NCBI GenBank assembly: GCA_002101205.1
Contig: LWTM01000065.1
Location: 1 to 46,330, forward strand
Reading direction: 5' to 3'
From: Cycloclasticus sp. symbiont of Poecilosclerida sp. N
GTDB taxonomy: Bacteria > Pseudomonadota > Gammaproteobacteria > Methylococcales > Cycloclasticaceae
DNA length: 46,330 nt
Under the pieces are notes generated by a model, which saw only the letters and a list, made by a program, of their open reading frames with translations, was not told where the DNA came from and searched no databases. The position numbers and the translations under genes were made by a program. Below are positions 17,388 to 25,529 of the stretch, piece after piece. How positions within the stretch are numbered: the first letter of the stretch is position 1; the number at the start of each line of letters is the position of its first letter.

Positions 17388-18424
17388 TAAAGTGCGCTGA
17401 TTTATTTTCGGGTTGTGGCGGCCTCAGCTTAGGCTTTGAAAATGCTGGCATTGAGGTGGTTTGTGCTATAGATAATTGGAACAAATCAGCTGACGTGTAT
17501 AACGAAAATTTTTCACATCAATGTTATTTACATGATTTAAAGGACGAAGAAGGTACATTAGAAATATTAAATAGATATACGCCCGATATGATTGCAGGCG
17601 GACCGCCATGCCAAGATTTTTCTTCCGCAGGAAAAAGAGACGAATCCCTGGGTCGTGCGGACATGACTTACCACTTCGCAAATATAATTTGTTCATACAA
17701 ACCAAAATGGTTTGTTATGGAAAATGTAGAGCGAATTAAGAAAAGCCATATTCTTGCCAACGTTATAAACCAGTATGATAAAGCCGGGTACGGTTTAACC
17801 GCAGTTATACTTAGTGCGCAGTATTGTGGTGTTCCTCAGGCAAGAAAAAGATTTTTCCTAATGGGTGGGTTAGGTGAAAAACATAACGTATTGTTATCGG
17901 CTTTAAGAAGTCAATTAAACAACAAACCAATGACAATACGTGATTATTTGGGTAACTCTTCTGGTGCTGGCAGTACGGGTGCTGGCAGTATAGGTTTAGA
18001 TTATTACTATAGACACCCTAGAAATTACAGCAGAAGGGGTGTGTTTTCAATTGATGAACCAAGCCCTACTGTTAGAGGGGTCAACCGACCGTTACCGCCC
18101 GGGTATAAAAAGCATTCAGGAGATCCCGATAGCGTTAATTTGTCGGATATACGCCCATTAACGACAATTGAAAGAAGTTATATTCAAACATTTCCAGAAA
18201 CATTTAAATTTACTGGAACTAAAACTAACTTAGAACAGATGATAGGTAATGCGGTACCAGTAAATTTAGCTAAGTTTGTTGCTAAGGCTATTTTGGAGTT
18301 TTGTAAAAATGGCGAACTTGAAGAACAAAAGCAAGTGCTGACAGTGCAACAGAATCTATTTCCTGACACACAACAATTTAAAATGCCTAACAAGGCGCTG
18401 CACACGGACAATTTTGGAGCGTAG
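17384..18424 (+). CDS. C5-cytosine DNA methyltransferase
   Basis: 346 residues with the ordered 5mC methyltransferase motifs. These are motif I DLFSGCGGLSLGF (7-19), motif IV GGPPCQDFSSAG with the catalytic Cys, motif VI MENVERI, motif VIII QARKRFFLMG, and motif X IGNAVPVNLAKF. The target-recognition region holds a Gly-Ala-Gly-Ser duplicated linker. It methylates a specific DNA motif using SAM. No restriction endonuclease is adjacent, so it is an orphan or its partner is the unknown upstream ORF. The last 13 residues (MPNKALHTDNFGA) are encoded by an attC-like site. Confidence 0.93.
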   Translation: MIKCADLFSGCGGLSLGFENAGIEVVCAIDNWNKSADVYNENFSHQCYLHDLKDEEGTLEILNRYTPDMIAGGPPCQDFSSAGKRDESLGRADMTYHFANIICSYKPKWFVMENVERIKKSHILANVINQYDKAGYGLTAVILSAQYCGVPQARKRFFLMGGLGEKHNVLLSALRSQLNNKPMTIRDYLGNSSGAGSTGAGSIGLDYYYRHPRNYSRRGVFSIDEPSPTVRGVNRPLPPGYKKHSGDPDSVNLSDIRPLTTIERSYIQTFPETFKFTGTKTNLEQMIGNAVPVNLAKFVAKAILEFCKNGELEEQKQVLTVQQNLFPDTQQFKMPNKALHTDNFGA

Positions 18425-18457
18425 CTCCAAATTTGCCGGTGAACTCGATCGTTATGT
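18385..18457 (+). repeat. Integron attC-like recombination site overlapping the methyltransferase 3' end
   Basis: GCCTAAC (18385-18391) and GTTATGT (18451-18457) sit as the outer R''/R' boxes. Between them is an imperfect palindrome whose inner arms TTTTGGAGC / GCTCCAAAT surround a GTA loop, with CGG/CCGG outside and GTGAACTC as an L'-like box. This layout and the encoded tail NKALHTDN are typical of cassette attC sites. No integron integrase gene is in the window. Confidence 0.65.
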
Positions 18458-18530
18458 TTACAAGAAATACACTTTTATGACAGTCATCAGGGGCTCAGAA
18501 CCCGTATAGCATGTAGAAGTAATACTATCA

Positions 18531-19016
18531 TGAGTAATCAAGAGATAAATGTAGGCGTAGACACCAGCAAACACTAGCTTGATATTTATATCCGGCCATT
18601 AGGTGAAAATTTCACCGTAACCGATGATGCAAAAGGCGTAAAAGAGGCGATAAAACGAATCGCCATCCATCAGCCTATCAACCTACTCGCCTCATAATTG
18701 AAGCCACAGGACGGCTAGAAACAGCCTTTGTGTGTGCGGCAGCAAAAACAAAACTTCCTGTAGTTATAGCAAACACCTACCATGTCCATAACTTTGTCGT
18801 ATCAACAGGTAAACGCGCCAAAATAGACAAGTTAGGTGCGAAAATGATCGCCGATTATGGCGAAGCACTGAAACCCAGGCTGAACGAAATAAAGCCGGAC
18901 AATGCCAAACATATCAGTTACTTACTAGTTAGACGGGCACAACTTATTGGGATGATAACAATGGAAAAAATCGTATAAGCATCTTGCCAAAGACACTGCA
19001 GCGTCCCATCAAATAG
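18531..19016 (+). pseudogene. IS110-family transposase, 5' two-thirds, degenerate
   Basis: From ATG 18531: NQEINVGVDTSKH, a stop, LDIYIRPLGENFTV (RuvC-like DEDD part), then, after frame changes, IIEATGRLETAFVCAAAKTK, LPVVIANTYHVHNFVVSTGK, KIDKLGAKMIADYGEALKPR and LLVRRAQLIGMITMEK. A one-base deletion follows and then the out-of-frame continuation ISILPKTLQRPIK. It breaks off at 19016. The missing C-terminal part reappears at 23949-24195, 4.9 kb away. Confidence 0.85.
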
Positions 19017-19248
19017 AATTTAGCTGTTTTTAAGCTGATAAGGGTGGTTTTGATTTGGGTTTTTAAGGGCTGACTATTTAAATGCGTATAAGTTATTAGA
19101 CGACAATTAGCTTGGCCTCGCTACTTTATGGTTTCAGAACCTTAGAGGCCTCAAAATACATTTAGGAACAGCTGCCCTAGTTTTTACAAACAAAAATGCT
19201 TATATTTAGTCAATACAAAATCACCACACCATTAGAATTTAAATCATT
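19017..19248. other. Stretch without a recognisable gene
   Basis: AT-rich sequence between the IS110 half and the helicase scrap. Reading all frames gave only short unrecognised pieces. Confidence 0.4.
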
Positions 19249-19372
19249 ATGAACACCTCGTACCAATCCCAATATTTTTCACATGAACGAGTAAAGCGGT
19301 GTTCAACTGGCAGTCTTGAAAAACCAACAGGTACGCTGATGGATGCTCAAGTTGACCTTAACCCACATCGGT
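19249..19372 (+). pseudogene. Scrap of a SNF2-type helicase N-terminus
   Basis: The frame from ATG 19249 reads HERVKRCSTGSLEKPTGTLM and then DAQVDLNPHR. The pattern 'L......s..ekl..aL.daqVDLNPHQ' is the conserved N-terminal stretch just ahead of the Walker A region in SNF2 helicases of bacterial defence loci such as DISARM. Homology stops after NPH, and no ATPase motif follows. It is a dead fragment. Confidence 0.5.
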
Positions 19373-19640
19373 TATCGCGTGCAAAGTGCAACAACCACAC
19401 GTTTTCGTTAATAGGCAACCCAACAGCGGCAGGGAAGATAAATATTTAGTGAATAATAACGATTACTGTTTTCAGTTCGAAATTTATTCTACAAATAAAC
19501 TATACGTGTATTCTTGTAATAAATATCGAACCTATTGTATTATTAAGTTTACAATTTACTTTATGACTAAACTTATAGTTTATATATAAGCTGATTTATA
19601 AACGTGATAACTTAAGCAAGAAACCATACGGTGTATAGAA
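19373..19640. other. AT-rich upstream region of the AbiE operon
   Basis: No gene seen. The last 180 bases are very AT-rich, with several TATAAT-like hexamers, and probably hold the operon's promoter. I could not single out a -35/-10 pair with confidence. Confidence 0.4.
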
Positions 19641-20468
19641 ATGAACCTACAAGAGATAGATAAAGGAACACTAAGGCGCACCAAAATCAATAAATTATTA
19701 GTTTCTGTGCCTGCAGGCACACCTGTGACTAGCACCTGGCTTGCATCGCAGGGTATTTCCCCCCAATTAGTCCACCGTTACAAACGTAGTGGTTGGTTAG
19801 AGCCTCTAGCCAGAAGCGCCTGGGTACGTGCAGGTGGTCATGTGAGCATGGCGGGTGCTGTTTTTGCTTTACAACAACAGCTATTGATAAAAGTATATCC
19901 CGCGGCAAGAACAGCACTCGAACTACAGGGGCGCGCGCACTATATAGCCACTGAACATGATTCAGCTCTACAACTGAGCCTCGAATCAGGCCAAAAATTA
20001 CCAACGTGGTTTACGCGGCAATCATTTTCCAGTAATTTATCCATATTCAATAGTAGTGCATTGTTTAATCCAACGTATGCAGGACTGGATGATTGGCAAA
20101 ACGAAGAGCTTCAGATAAAAATCAGCTCGGCAGAACGTGCTATGCTGGAATATTGCCACTTACTACCGAAGTGCGCAGATTTCGAAGAAGCCAGACAATT
20201 AATGGAAGGATTAACAACATTGCGCCCAAAACTATTACAGAGCACGCTTCTTGCCTGTAAATCAATTAAAGCGAAACGCTTGTTTTTGGTATTAGCAAGT
20301 GTTGTTGGACATACATGGTACAAACAACTAGATATAGAATCCCTTGAACTTGGTGCAGGTAACCGTAGTGTAATGGCGGATGGTTGCTTACACCCACAAT
20401 TTAAAATCACCGTACCAAAAGACTGGGTAAAGCAGGAATGGCATAATCAGCAAGGAAGTGATACGTGA
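19641..20468 (+). CDS. AbiEi-type antitoxin/transcriptional repressor
   Basis: 275 residues. The N-terminal winged helix (about 18-65: LVSVPAGTPVTSTWLASQGI, SPQLVHRYKRSGWLEPLARS, AWVRAG) matches the AbiEi antitoxin domain. A longer C-terminal part (SSAERAMLEYCHLLPK) carries the AbiEi second domain. In type IV toxin-antitoxin AbiE, AbiEi represses the operon and counteracts AbiEii without direct binding. It overlaps the toxin gene by 4 bp (GTGA at 20465-20468). It heads a four-gene operon. Confidence 0.85.
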   Translation: MNLQEIDKGTLRRTKINKLLVSVPAGTPVTSTWLASQGISPQLVHRYKRSGWLEPLARSAWVRAGGHVSMAGAVFALQQQLLIKVYPAARTALELQGRAHYIATEHDSALQLSLESGQKLPTWFTRQSFSSNLSIFNSSALFNPTYAGLDDWQNEELQIKISSAERAMLEYCHLLPKCADFEEARQLMEGLTTLRPKLLQSTLLACKSIKAKRLFLVLASVVGHTWYKQLDIESLELGAGNRSVMADGCLHPQFKITVPKDWVKQEWHNQQGSDT

Positions 20469-21367
20469 GGGAGCTATATCAAAAGCAGGTAAGTCTTCTT
20501 TTAGACGTTTTACCAATAGTGAGCAAATCAGATGTATTTGCATTAAAAGGCGGAACAGCGATTAATCTATTCTTCAGAGATTGCCCCAGACTTTCCGTTG
20601 ATATTGATATTCACTATTTACCAGACAAAAAAAGAGAAGAAGCATTGGCAGATATTCAAAGCAATATGGAAGCAATAAAGGTGGGTGTTGAAACCGCGAT
20701 GCAAGGTGCAAGAGTTACCATTAACCCCCGAACTTTTAACACGACAGTCGAATATAAAGGTGTATTAATAAAGGTTGAACCTAACACAGTAATACGCGGC
20801 ACATTACTGCCGCCCGTTCAAATGTCACTATGCCCATCGGTGGTAAAAAGCTACAACAGAAATATGAGTGTAACTTGTGTGGCACGCGAAGAACTATTTG
20901 CAGGAAAGCTGTGTGCTGCCTTGCAACGGCAGCATCCGCGTGATCTTTTTGATGTATTGCTGTTGTTACATAAAGAAGACGGACTAAGTCGAAAGCTAAT
21001 AGATGTTTTTATCGTGTATTTAATCAGTCAGGGGAAGCCTATTCATGAAATGTTAAATCCCAATATTCACAATATTGAAAACCTGTTTAATAAGCACTTT
21101 CAAGGGATGACGAAATTGGAAACAATAAGTTTGGAAACTCTAATTCAGGTACAAAAATCATTACCTCAAGAGATTCTTGGGCTTTTTACAAAAACCGATC
21201 AAACATTCATCATGGGGTTTAAAAGCGGCAATCCAGACTGGAACTTACTCTCACTCCCACATGCGCAATCATTACCCGCAGTACGTTGGAAACAAATGAA
21301 TCTTGAGAGAATGAGCGATAAAAAACGCCAACAGGCAATAGATAAGCTCAAACAAGTTTTTAAATAA
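20465..21367 (+). CDS. AbiEii/AbiGii nucleotidyltransferase toxin
   Basis: 300 residues from GTG 20465. The nucleotidyltransferase motif is seen as LKGGTAINLFFRD (GGT 29-31) followed by LSVDIDIHYL with D46 and D48, the metal-binding DxD. The later block ELFAGKLCAALQRQHPRDLF is the typical AbiEii Lys/Arg-rich region. Family members such as MenT-type enzymes add nucleotides to tRNA 3' ends or otherwise block growth after infection. Key residues are intact, so it should be active. It is coupled to AbiEi and followed after 9 bp by the 76-residue gene. Confidence 0.88.
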   Translation: MRELYQKQVSLLLDVLPIVSKSDVFALKGGTAINLFFRDCPRLSVDIDIHYLPDKKREEALADIQSNMEAIKVGVETAMQGARVTINPRTFNTTVEYKGVLIKVEPNTVIRGTLLPPVQMSLCPSVVKSYNRNMSVTCVAREELFAGKLCAALQRQHPRDLFDVLLLLHKEDGLSRKLIDVFIVYLISQGKPIHEMLNPNIHNIENLFNKHFQGMTKLETISLETLIQVQKSLPQEILGLFTKTDQTFIMGFKSGNPDWNLLSLPHAQSLPAVRWKQMNLERMSDKKRQQAIDKLKQVFK

Positions 21368-21376
21368 GGAAAGATT

Positions 21377-21607
21377 ATGACTGAACAACAGGCTCTAACA
21401 TCACAGGAGCAACTAGCGCAAAAAATTACCAATGCATTGTTCGAGGCAAAGCTTATTACCGACAGCAAACGTGATAAATTGCCACAGCAAATAACCTTGG
21501 GCTTACTCGATGCGAATGACTGGAGTCTATTGGTTGATATGCTAACAGGGCAAGATGCAAACAAACATGGTAATAATCAGGTGAAAGACTATGACCGACC
21601 GAATTAA
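21377..21607 (+). CDS. Small protein linking the AbiE pair to the SMC-like ATPase
   Basis: 76 residues with a good AAGGAAAG ribosome-binding site ahead of ATG 21377. It is mostly helical and charged (QEQLAQKITNALFEAKLITD, ITLGLLDANDWSLLVDML), with no known motif. Its last 17 bp overlap the ATPase start, which indicates coupled translation and probably a matched stoichiometry. It could be an adaptor or regulatory subunit of the ATPase. I do not recognise a family. Confidence 0.7.
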   Translation: MTEQQALTSQEQLAQKITNALFEAKLITDSKRDKLPQQITLGLLDANDWSLLVDMLTGQDANKHGNNQVKDYDRPN

Positions 21608-23936
21608 AAGCCTCAGTGTTGAGAGCTTTCGCGGAGCAACTCAGCCTTTTGAACTACATTTTGATACCAAAAAATCCGTCGCATTAATCTTTGGTGAGAA
21701 TGGCACAGGAAAGTCAACCATTGTTGATGCACTTGAATGCGTAGGTAGTGGTTCAACAGCATTTTTAGATGACTGGAAACTAGGACAAGGAAAACGTAAA
21801 GAGTCGTATATTCCAACATTAGGTAAAGTGTTATCAGATGTAAAAATTTCTTTGCAGCTTGAAGATCAAACCTACACTGCCGAATTAAAGGCAGGAGGTA
21901 TTCAACTGTGCAATATGCCGAACAGACCACAAACAAAAGTTTTAAGAAGAAAATCTCTACAGGCATTTATTGATGCTGATCCAGCGCAACGTTACAAAGA
22001 AGTTGCCACTTTTTTGAACATGCCACAAATTGTAAGTGCCGAAACTTCATTACGTCAGGCATATAAACGAGCAAAAGAGATATATGAACAGGCAACCCAG
22101 GCCAACAGGCAGGCAGAGGAAACATTACATGGGCTGTGGGAAGCAGAGGGCAGCCCTGGGTTGTTAAAAAAAGAAGGCGAAAGAGAGTATGAAAGTGCTG
22201 AAGCATGGGCAAGACCACAGGCAAAAAATGAAATTAAAGTGCTGCAACAGCAGCTTACAGATTTACAAATAGGTGTTAAACACGGTGAAAATACAACTAA
22301 AAAGTATCAGACTTATAAACTAGCGATTAAAGAAGATACAGAGGCAAAGGAAGATTTGGAAAGAGCTCAGGGAAGGCAGGCTGAACTTGAAACAGAAAAC
22401 AAGACCAATAATGCACAACTGTTAACGTTACTAGAAGATGCGAAAGATTATTTACAAACAAGCCCTGATAAATTGTGTCCAGTGTGTGAAGAAACAGAAA
22501 TTGAGGCTACTGCTTTAATAAAGCGCCTGCAGCAACGTATAGAGGGAATGGACAACCTGAAACAGGCAAATGAAGCCATTAAACGTGCAACAAGTAATAA
22601 AGCAACAAAAAGCGAGTTACGTCAACGTGCTGAAGAACTATTCCTCGATGCCGCGCAAGACGCGCAAAATCATTTTGAAAAAAAATTAACCGATAATCTG
22701 TCGATAAAAGCTCAGAGAGAAAAAAATAAGCCTCATGCACTGAAGCTAGCTGCCGCTGTTAATGATGATCTTTCATTGAAACAGCTAGACTTACAGACTC
22801 AGCCAGATGAGTTGCAAAAACAAATACATACTCTAACCAATATTAAACAGCTTATTACCACACTAGATGAAAAAGCCGGTGAAGCAAAACGGACAGAATT
22901 ATTACAGCGTAATCTGGGTCTGGCAGTTAAAGTTTTTGAGAAGGAACGTAAAACCTATGTAGAAACCGTTTTATTAGAAATAGCTGAATCTGTTGACGAT
23001 CTCTACCAGAAAATTCATACAAATGAAAAGCTGGGTGGTTTAAAACTCAAACTAGATGAGAAAAAACAAGGATCGCTTATCTATGGTGTTGCGTTTGAAA
23101 ATAAACAGGACATTCAACCGCAACCTTATTACAGTGAATCCCATCTCGACACATTAGGCTTGTGCATATTTTTGGCATTGGCTAAACGTGGGAGTGCGGA
23201 TAAAACAATCGTTATTCTGGATGATGTATTAGGCTCAGTCGATCAACAACATTTAGCTAAAACATTGGAAATGTTGCTTGAAGAATGTAATGGTTTTGCA
23301 CAGGTAGTGATGACGACACATTACCGTCCATTACGTGATCGTTTTCGCTATTCTCACAACTCAACTGCACCCGTGCAGTTAATTGAATTAAGACCCTGGA
23401 ATTTTGAACACGGCATACGCAGTGGCAAAACAAAACTTTATGTTGATGAATTGAAGCAACTGCTTAAAGAAGATGACTGCAGGCGCGATGTTATTGCATC
23501 ACAGGCTGGGCAGCTATTTGAAAATCTGCTTGAATTTATCAGTCGAACCTATCGCTGCAAAGTACCGCATGTAATAGAACCACGTTTTACTTTTGGTCAG
23601 CTGGCAAATGCACCGAACAAACAATTAAAAAAAGCACTCGAGATAGTAAAGCAGACAAATGGTGGTGCACCCAAAAAAACAGGATTGAAGCAAATTTACG
23701 ACGAATTAGATTCGATGATTGGTCTACGTAATCTGGTGGGCTGTCATTTTAACGAATTGGCAGGTGAACGTAGCGACGAGGAGATAAAAAATATGGCTGA
23801 ACAAGCACTCAAATTTGCCAACACATTAATCTGTGATTCTTGTGGTGGGCTACCGACAAGTAATAAATCAGGTAAGTATTGGGAATGCAGTTGTAAAGAA
23901 ACACAGATGAACCCACTGTCGCAACCTAAACAATAA
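21591..23936 (+). CDS. Rad50/SMC-like ATPase with zinc-hook CPVC and C-terminal HEPN-like and zinc-ribbon tail
   Basis: 781 residues. Walker A GENGTGKST is at 35-43, followed by long coiled coils with a central CPVC (296-299) as a zinc hook. The ABC-signature-like YYSESHLDTLGLCIFLALAK lies at 513-532 and Walker B IVILDDV at 540-546, followed by a D-loop and an H-loop-like MTTHYRP. After the ATPase comes an extra 170-residue part. It contains GLRNLVGCHFNE, where R713-x5-H719 fits the HEPN RNase motif, and a tail with CDSCGG...CSC suggestive of a zinc ribbon. The layout resembles RloC-type nuclease ATPases, where DNA sensing by the hook ATPase switches on an RNase. It is the last gene of the AbiE-like operon. 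Confidence 0.85.
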   Translation: MTDRIKSLSVESFRGATQPFELHFDTKKSVALIFGENGTGKSTIVDALECVGSGSTAFLDDWKLGQGKRKESYIPTLGKVLSDVKISLQLEDQTYTAELKAGGIQLCNMPNRPQTKVLRRKSLQAFIDADPAQRYKEVATFLNMPQIVSAETSLRQAYKRAKEIYEQATQANRQAEETLHGLWEAEGSPGLLKKEGEREYESAEAWARPQAKNEIKVLQQQLTDLQIGVKHGENTTKKYQTYKLAIKEDTEAKEDLERAQGRQAELETENKTNNAQLLTLLEDAKDYLQTSPDKLCPVCEETEIEATALIKRLQQRIEGMDNLKQANEAIKRATSNKATKSELRQRAEELFLDAAQDAQNHFEKKLTDNLSIKAQREKNKPHALKLAAAVNDDLSLKQLDLQTQPDELQKQIHTLTNIKQLITTLDEKAGEAKRTELLQRNLGLAVKVFEKERKTYVETVLLEIAESVDDLYQKIHTNEKLGGLKLKLDEKKQGSLIYGVAFENKQDIQPQPYYSESHLDTLGLCIFLALAKRGSADKTIVILDDVLGSVDQQHLAKTLEMLLEECNGFAQVVMTTHYRPLRDRFRYSHNSTAPVQLIELRPWNFEHGIRSGKTKLYVDELKQLLKEDDCRRDVIASQAGQLFENLLEFISRTYRCKVPHVIEPRFTFGQLANAPNKQLKKALEIVKQTNGGAPKKTGLKQIYDELDSMIGLRNLVGCHFNELAGERSDEEIKNMAEQALKFANTLICDSCGGLPTSNKSGKYWECSCKETQMNPLSQPKQ

Positions 23937-23948
23937 TAAGCAGTTAAA

Positions 23949-24195
23949 AGAATAGAATATGGCGAAGAAACACTCGATGAATTGATGTAAGAGACAGCAC
24001 AATGGTAAGAACCAAAAGACATATTACTCAGTGTTAAAGGCGTAGGAAAGTCCTTGCCTATACGTTAATGAGTAATCTACCTGAGCTGGGTCAATTGAAC
24101 CGAAAAGAGATGGCCGTTTTAGTCGGTGTTGCCCTAATGAATCGAGAAAGTGCCTCTTATCAAGGCACACGAAAAAGCGAAGGAGGGCGGATAAA
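23949..24195 (+). pseudogene. IS110-family transposase, C-terminal part, degenerate
   Basis: Reads EETLDELM, stop, ETAQW, stop, EPKDILLSVKGVGKSLP (the helix-hairpin-helix of transposase_20). After a frame change it continues as MSNLPELGQLNRKEMAVLVG and ALMNRESASYQGTRKSEGGR, the conserved C-terminal core including the catalytic Ser region. It continues the 18531-19016 fragment, with only about 15-25 residues missing between them. It is cut at the GC-rich repeat starting about 24208. Confidence 0.8.
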
Positions 24196-24207
24196 GTTGT
24201 TGGGTTA

Positions 24208-24333
24208 CACCGCCAGTGCACGCACCGCCGGTCAGTGCCAGCGGTGCACGCGTGCTGCCTGCGCCGGCGGTGTAAGTACAAGCGTAGCGGGTGCTGCCTG
24301 CGCTGGCGGTGTAAGTACACGTGCTGAGGTCTC
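24208..24333 (+). repeat. GC-rich dispersed repeat, copy A
   Basis: It contains two units of a ~39-bp motif with core GTACAAGCGTAGCGGGTGCT and ends in GTGCTGAGGTCTC. The preceding GGATAAAGTTGTTGG matches the IS5-like end sequence at 27009 and 45097. The unit can form an AGCG...CGCT hairpin. Confidence 0.75.
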
Positions 24334-24596
24334 GGAAGGACTGAGCTCATGCATTATTTTGTTAATAGCCGCTTCAGACAAATCATGTTGCTTGCCTCTA
24401 AAAGGAAACGTTTTTTCGGCTAAAAAATTAGGCAGAAGAGGCAGCAGAATCACTTGGCTAGCAGAGCTACGTAAGGAATCATGTTGGCTAGGAGGAATAA
24501 AGCTGTAGCCCAAGTTTGAGAGTAAGCTTAAAGCTGGTAGTTTTGAACTAGCCTATTCTTTAAAATTAGCTACTCCATGATGTATTGAATTACTTT
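24334..24596. other. Unrecognised stretch with a degenerate minus-strand frame
   Basis: The minus strand reads GYSFIPPSQHDSLRSSASQV, ILLPLLPNFLAEKTFPFRGK and LSEAAINKIMHELS before running into repeat copy A. It looks like part of a once-functional gene, but I cannot name it and it has no proper end. Confidence 0.3.
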
Positions 24597-25529
24597 CTAT
24601 TTCCATATTGGGTGTTCCAGCCAGTTTTCAGGTAACCCCATCGCTGCTCGCCAGCGTTTTTCTTTCGCAACAGGGGTTATTAGTTTATTAACTGAAGCGG
24701 CCCAGTCATTGCCATTACCATTACTTGTTGCTCGTAATAAATGACGCAACATCAATAAGATATAAAAAACACGATCATTTCTTGGCGTTAAAGGAGGTCG
24801 CCACTCCAGCGATTTGTTTTCGCCTGGCCTAATCGCCAATTTTTTGTTCCACAGTCGACTGTGATGGGCGCAGATATTTCTTACGTAAGTTAAGGTATGT
24901 AACCAATCTCCAAACTCTTTATGATGAATATTAAAGTGTTCAGAAACGGCCTTCTTATCTTCAATACCTAGCTTCTGGTTATTTAATAAACCGCTGTAAC
25001 CAAAAGATAACGTGCCTAAAGACATCACCTCTGTCAGCATCCAAATCGGAAGATTTTGGAAGTCCTCATACTTTGTTTCATAGTGCCTGATGAAATCTTC
25101 ACTCGAACGTTGCCTCTCTTCTTTTAGCTTTCGCAGCAATCTTTTGTGATTAAAACTTGGGTGAAAATTATTTGCATCAGTATGGCCAAAAGCACCATAT
25201 TTGCGACCAATGTGATAAGTAAACTGCGTTCTAACAGCAACTTCAATACGCTCAATAGCATCAAGAACAAGCCCGCGTAGTTTGCGGTCAAATTCGTAAA
25301 GGGCAGTAGTTGAACTAAAACTCGTCCCCAACTCAAACTCATCGGTAACATTGCCGAGCTTATTCCTTACCCTAAAGGGATACCAATAACCGCTTAAACG
25401 ATAATAACTAATCGACGCTAGTTCTTTTAGGGCCAGCTCTTTATCAAAAAACGCCATGCCATTAGACTCTAGATGTAAAATCTGTTCGGGAAAGCTTAAA
25501 GCTCGTTTAGGATAAAACTGCTTAGGCAT
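24597..25529 (-). CDS. Abi_2 (AbiD/AbiF-like) abortive infection protein
   Basis: 310 residues from ATG 25529, which has GAGGTG upstream; an extension to 25586 is possible but less likely. The Abi_2 pattern is clear: KRALSFPEQILHLESNGMAF, the 'YYRLSGYWYPFR' block, FDRKLRGLVLDAIERIEVAV and YVRNICAHHSRLWN, where R-N-x4-H matches a HEPN RNase active site. Family members cause phage exclusion by abortive infection; the RNA target is unknown. It is a single gene convergent with the IS110 debris, between repeat copies A and B. Confidence 0.85.
   Translation of the reverse strand: MPKQFYPKRALSFPEQILHLESNGMAFFDKELALKELASISYYRLSGYWYPFRVRNKLGNVTDEFELGTSFSSTTALYEFDRKLRGLVLDAIERIEVAVRTQFTYHIGRKYGAFGHTDANNFHPSFNHKRLLRKLKEERQRSSEDFIRHYETKYEDFQNLPIWMLTEVMSLGTLSFGYSGLLNNQKLGIEDKKAVSEHFNIHHKEFGDWLHTLTYVRNICAHHSRLWNKKLAIRPGENKSLEWRPPLTPRNDRVFYILLMLRHLLRATSNGNGNDWAASVNKLITPVAKEKRWRAAMGLPENWLEHPIWK

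Noticed and set aside
24068..24508. 146-residue ORF read through repeat copy A
   Set aside because: Its first third is IS110 remnant and the rest is translation of the GC-rich repeat; it is not a real gene.
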